Of a DNA stretch of 64,000 nucleotides, positions 63,529 to 64,000 are shown in pieces. Source of the stretch: Serratia marcescens (GTDB lineage Bacteria; Pseudomonadota; Gammaproteobacteria; Enterobacterales; Enterobacteriaceae). Positions within the stretch are counted from its first letter, which is position 1. The number at the start of each line of letters is the position of its first letter. The position numbers and the translations under genes were made by a program. The notes below the pieces were generated by a model, which was given only the letters and a program-made list of their open reading frames with translations, was not told the origin of the DNA and did not search any database. The DNA is taken from NCBI RefSeq assembly GCF_029846115.1, contig NZ_JARVZZ010000001.1, positions 1,488,001-1,552,000 of the forward strand. Reading direction: 5' to 3'.

Positions 63529-64000
63529 GATTCGTGTTCCTCCCTTTATCATTCAATCTGGAGAAGGTTGCCGGTCAATATATGAACGATACAAGCATAG
63601 TTGTAGCAATTTGGCAACACAATAAAAACATATTAACAACGTGAGGCCGATTGCAATAAAACACATAAATAACAAGATGACACTGCGTTAATCAGGGCTT
63701 TTCATGGCGGATTTTCCGCGATTTTCATTAATAGGTTAATGAAATAATTCACCACTTTTCCCGCTGAATTTACAGCGCTTTTCAGTGCTTGCCCGGACGA
63801 AGCCCTCGCCACCCTGCGCGTGCTACAACCGGCACGAGTGGAGCCGTTCCTCGTTCTTAAGAACGATAGCCAGGCTTTTCCGCTGCTTCCTACACTGCGA
63901 ATTGAAGATAGCGCCAGGCGGCGCCAAACGTATAAGACGAAAAAATGATGACCTTTCTCGGGCTGAGGCGTCGGGTTGTTCAGTCCGCATGACCATACGG
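63529..64000. other. Right-end region without a clear gene
   Basis: About 470 bp. The first half is AT-rich and likely carries the LuxR-gene promoter. The second half contains a 55-codon open frame on the minus strand (63823-63990; MRTEQPDASARERSSFF at its start, ending in RLHSCRL) with no convincing ribosome site. I cannot tell whether it codes. Confidence 0.3.

Overview
The window is a stretch of a GC-rich enterobacterial chromosome, most like Serratia (S. marcescens group). The evidence is the asc beta-glucoside locus with a recognisable AscG, the btsT-yjiX-yjiA block, a YbiS/LdtB L,D-transpeptidase, an MgtC-type protein, and many catabolic operons with divergent LysR, AraC or LuxR regulators. 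The first ~3.9 kb are AT-rich and look like a horizontally acquired defence island. No rRNA, tRNA, CRISPR array or complete insertion sequence was seen.

Layout. 1-3.9 kb: end of a GmrSD-like DUF1524/DUF5655 protein, an unknown protein with a CxxC motif, an SRA-HNH (McrA-like) type IV nuclease, and a small gene behind a strongly structured leader. 4.0-6.1 kb: a lipoprotein, then an orphan RNase A-like toxin with two tandem CdiI-type immunity genes. 6.1-10.5 kb: ascB, ascF and divergent ascG with a perfect operator. 10.5-14.6 kb: a frameshifted Fic remnant with its upstream partner gene, then yjiA, yjiX and btsT. 14.8-22 kb: a LysR regulator, an MgtC-like protein, and an ABC importer made of a fused double permease, two ATPases and a porin, with no visible binding protein; two similar short leader ORFs precede its two transcription units. 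22-24.6 kb: an operon of a PuuA-like glutamine synthetase, a GNAT and a half-length OtsA-like protein. 24.8-27.1 kb: a small exported protein, three tandem paralogous membrane proteins behind the tail of a glycine-rich effector, and a lipoprotein. 27.5-27.8 kb: an antitoxin with only a stub of its toxin.

27.8-34.7 kb: ketone-body/3-hydroxybutyrate catabolism (LysR, scoA, scoB, thiolase, hydroxyacyl-CoA dehydrogenase, GntP permease, 3-hydroxybutyrate dehydrogenase), then a porin, two AraC-family regulators and ldtB. 39.8-40.5 kb: a RelE/HigB-type toxin and its antitoxin. 40.7-46.1 kb: a self-contained TonB system (ExbD, TonB, receptor, ExbB) with an exported phospholipase D-like enzyme. 46.1-52.7 kb: a P1/DmpA peptidase, APC permease, methylmalonate-semialdehyde dehydrogenase and omega-aminotransferase with a divergent LysR, a coherent set for beta-alanine or beta-alanyl peptide use. 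52.7-55.3 kb: an AbiE-type toxin-antitoxin pair with a large inverted-repeat operator shared with a divergent phosphatase gene. 55.6-63.5 kb: iron alcohol dehydrogenase, PuuB-like FAD oxidase, cupin, lipase-like hydrolase, acetylpolyamine-deacetylase-like enzyme and MFS transporter with two LuxR-type regulators, probably (acetyl)polyamine or amine catabolism.

A palindromic ~125-bp intergenic repeat with TACCC/GGGTA ends occurs three times (7.57, 12.19 and 55.47 kb). Starts were re-chosen from ribosome-binding sites where the longest reading frame was implausible. Functions come from reading protein motifs and remembered family members; no database search was run.
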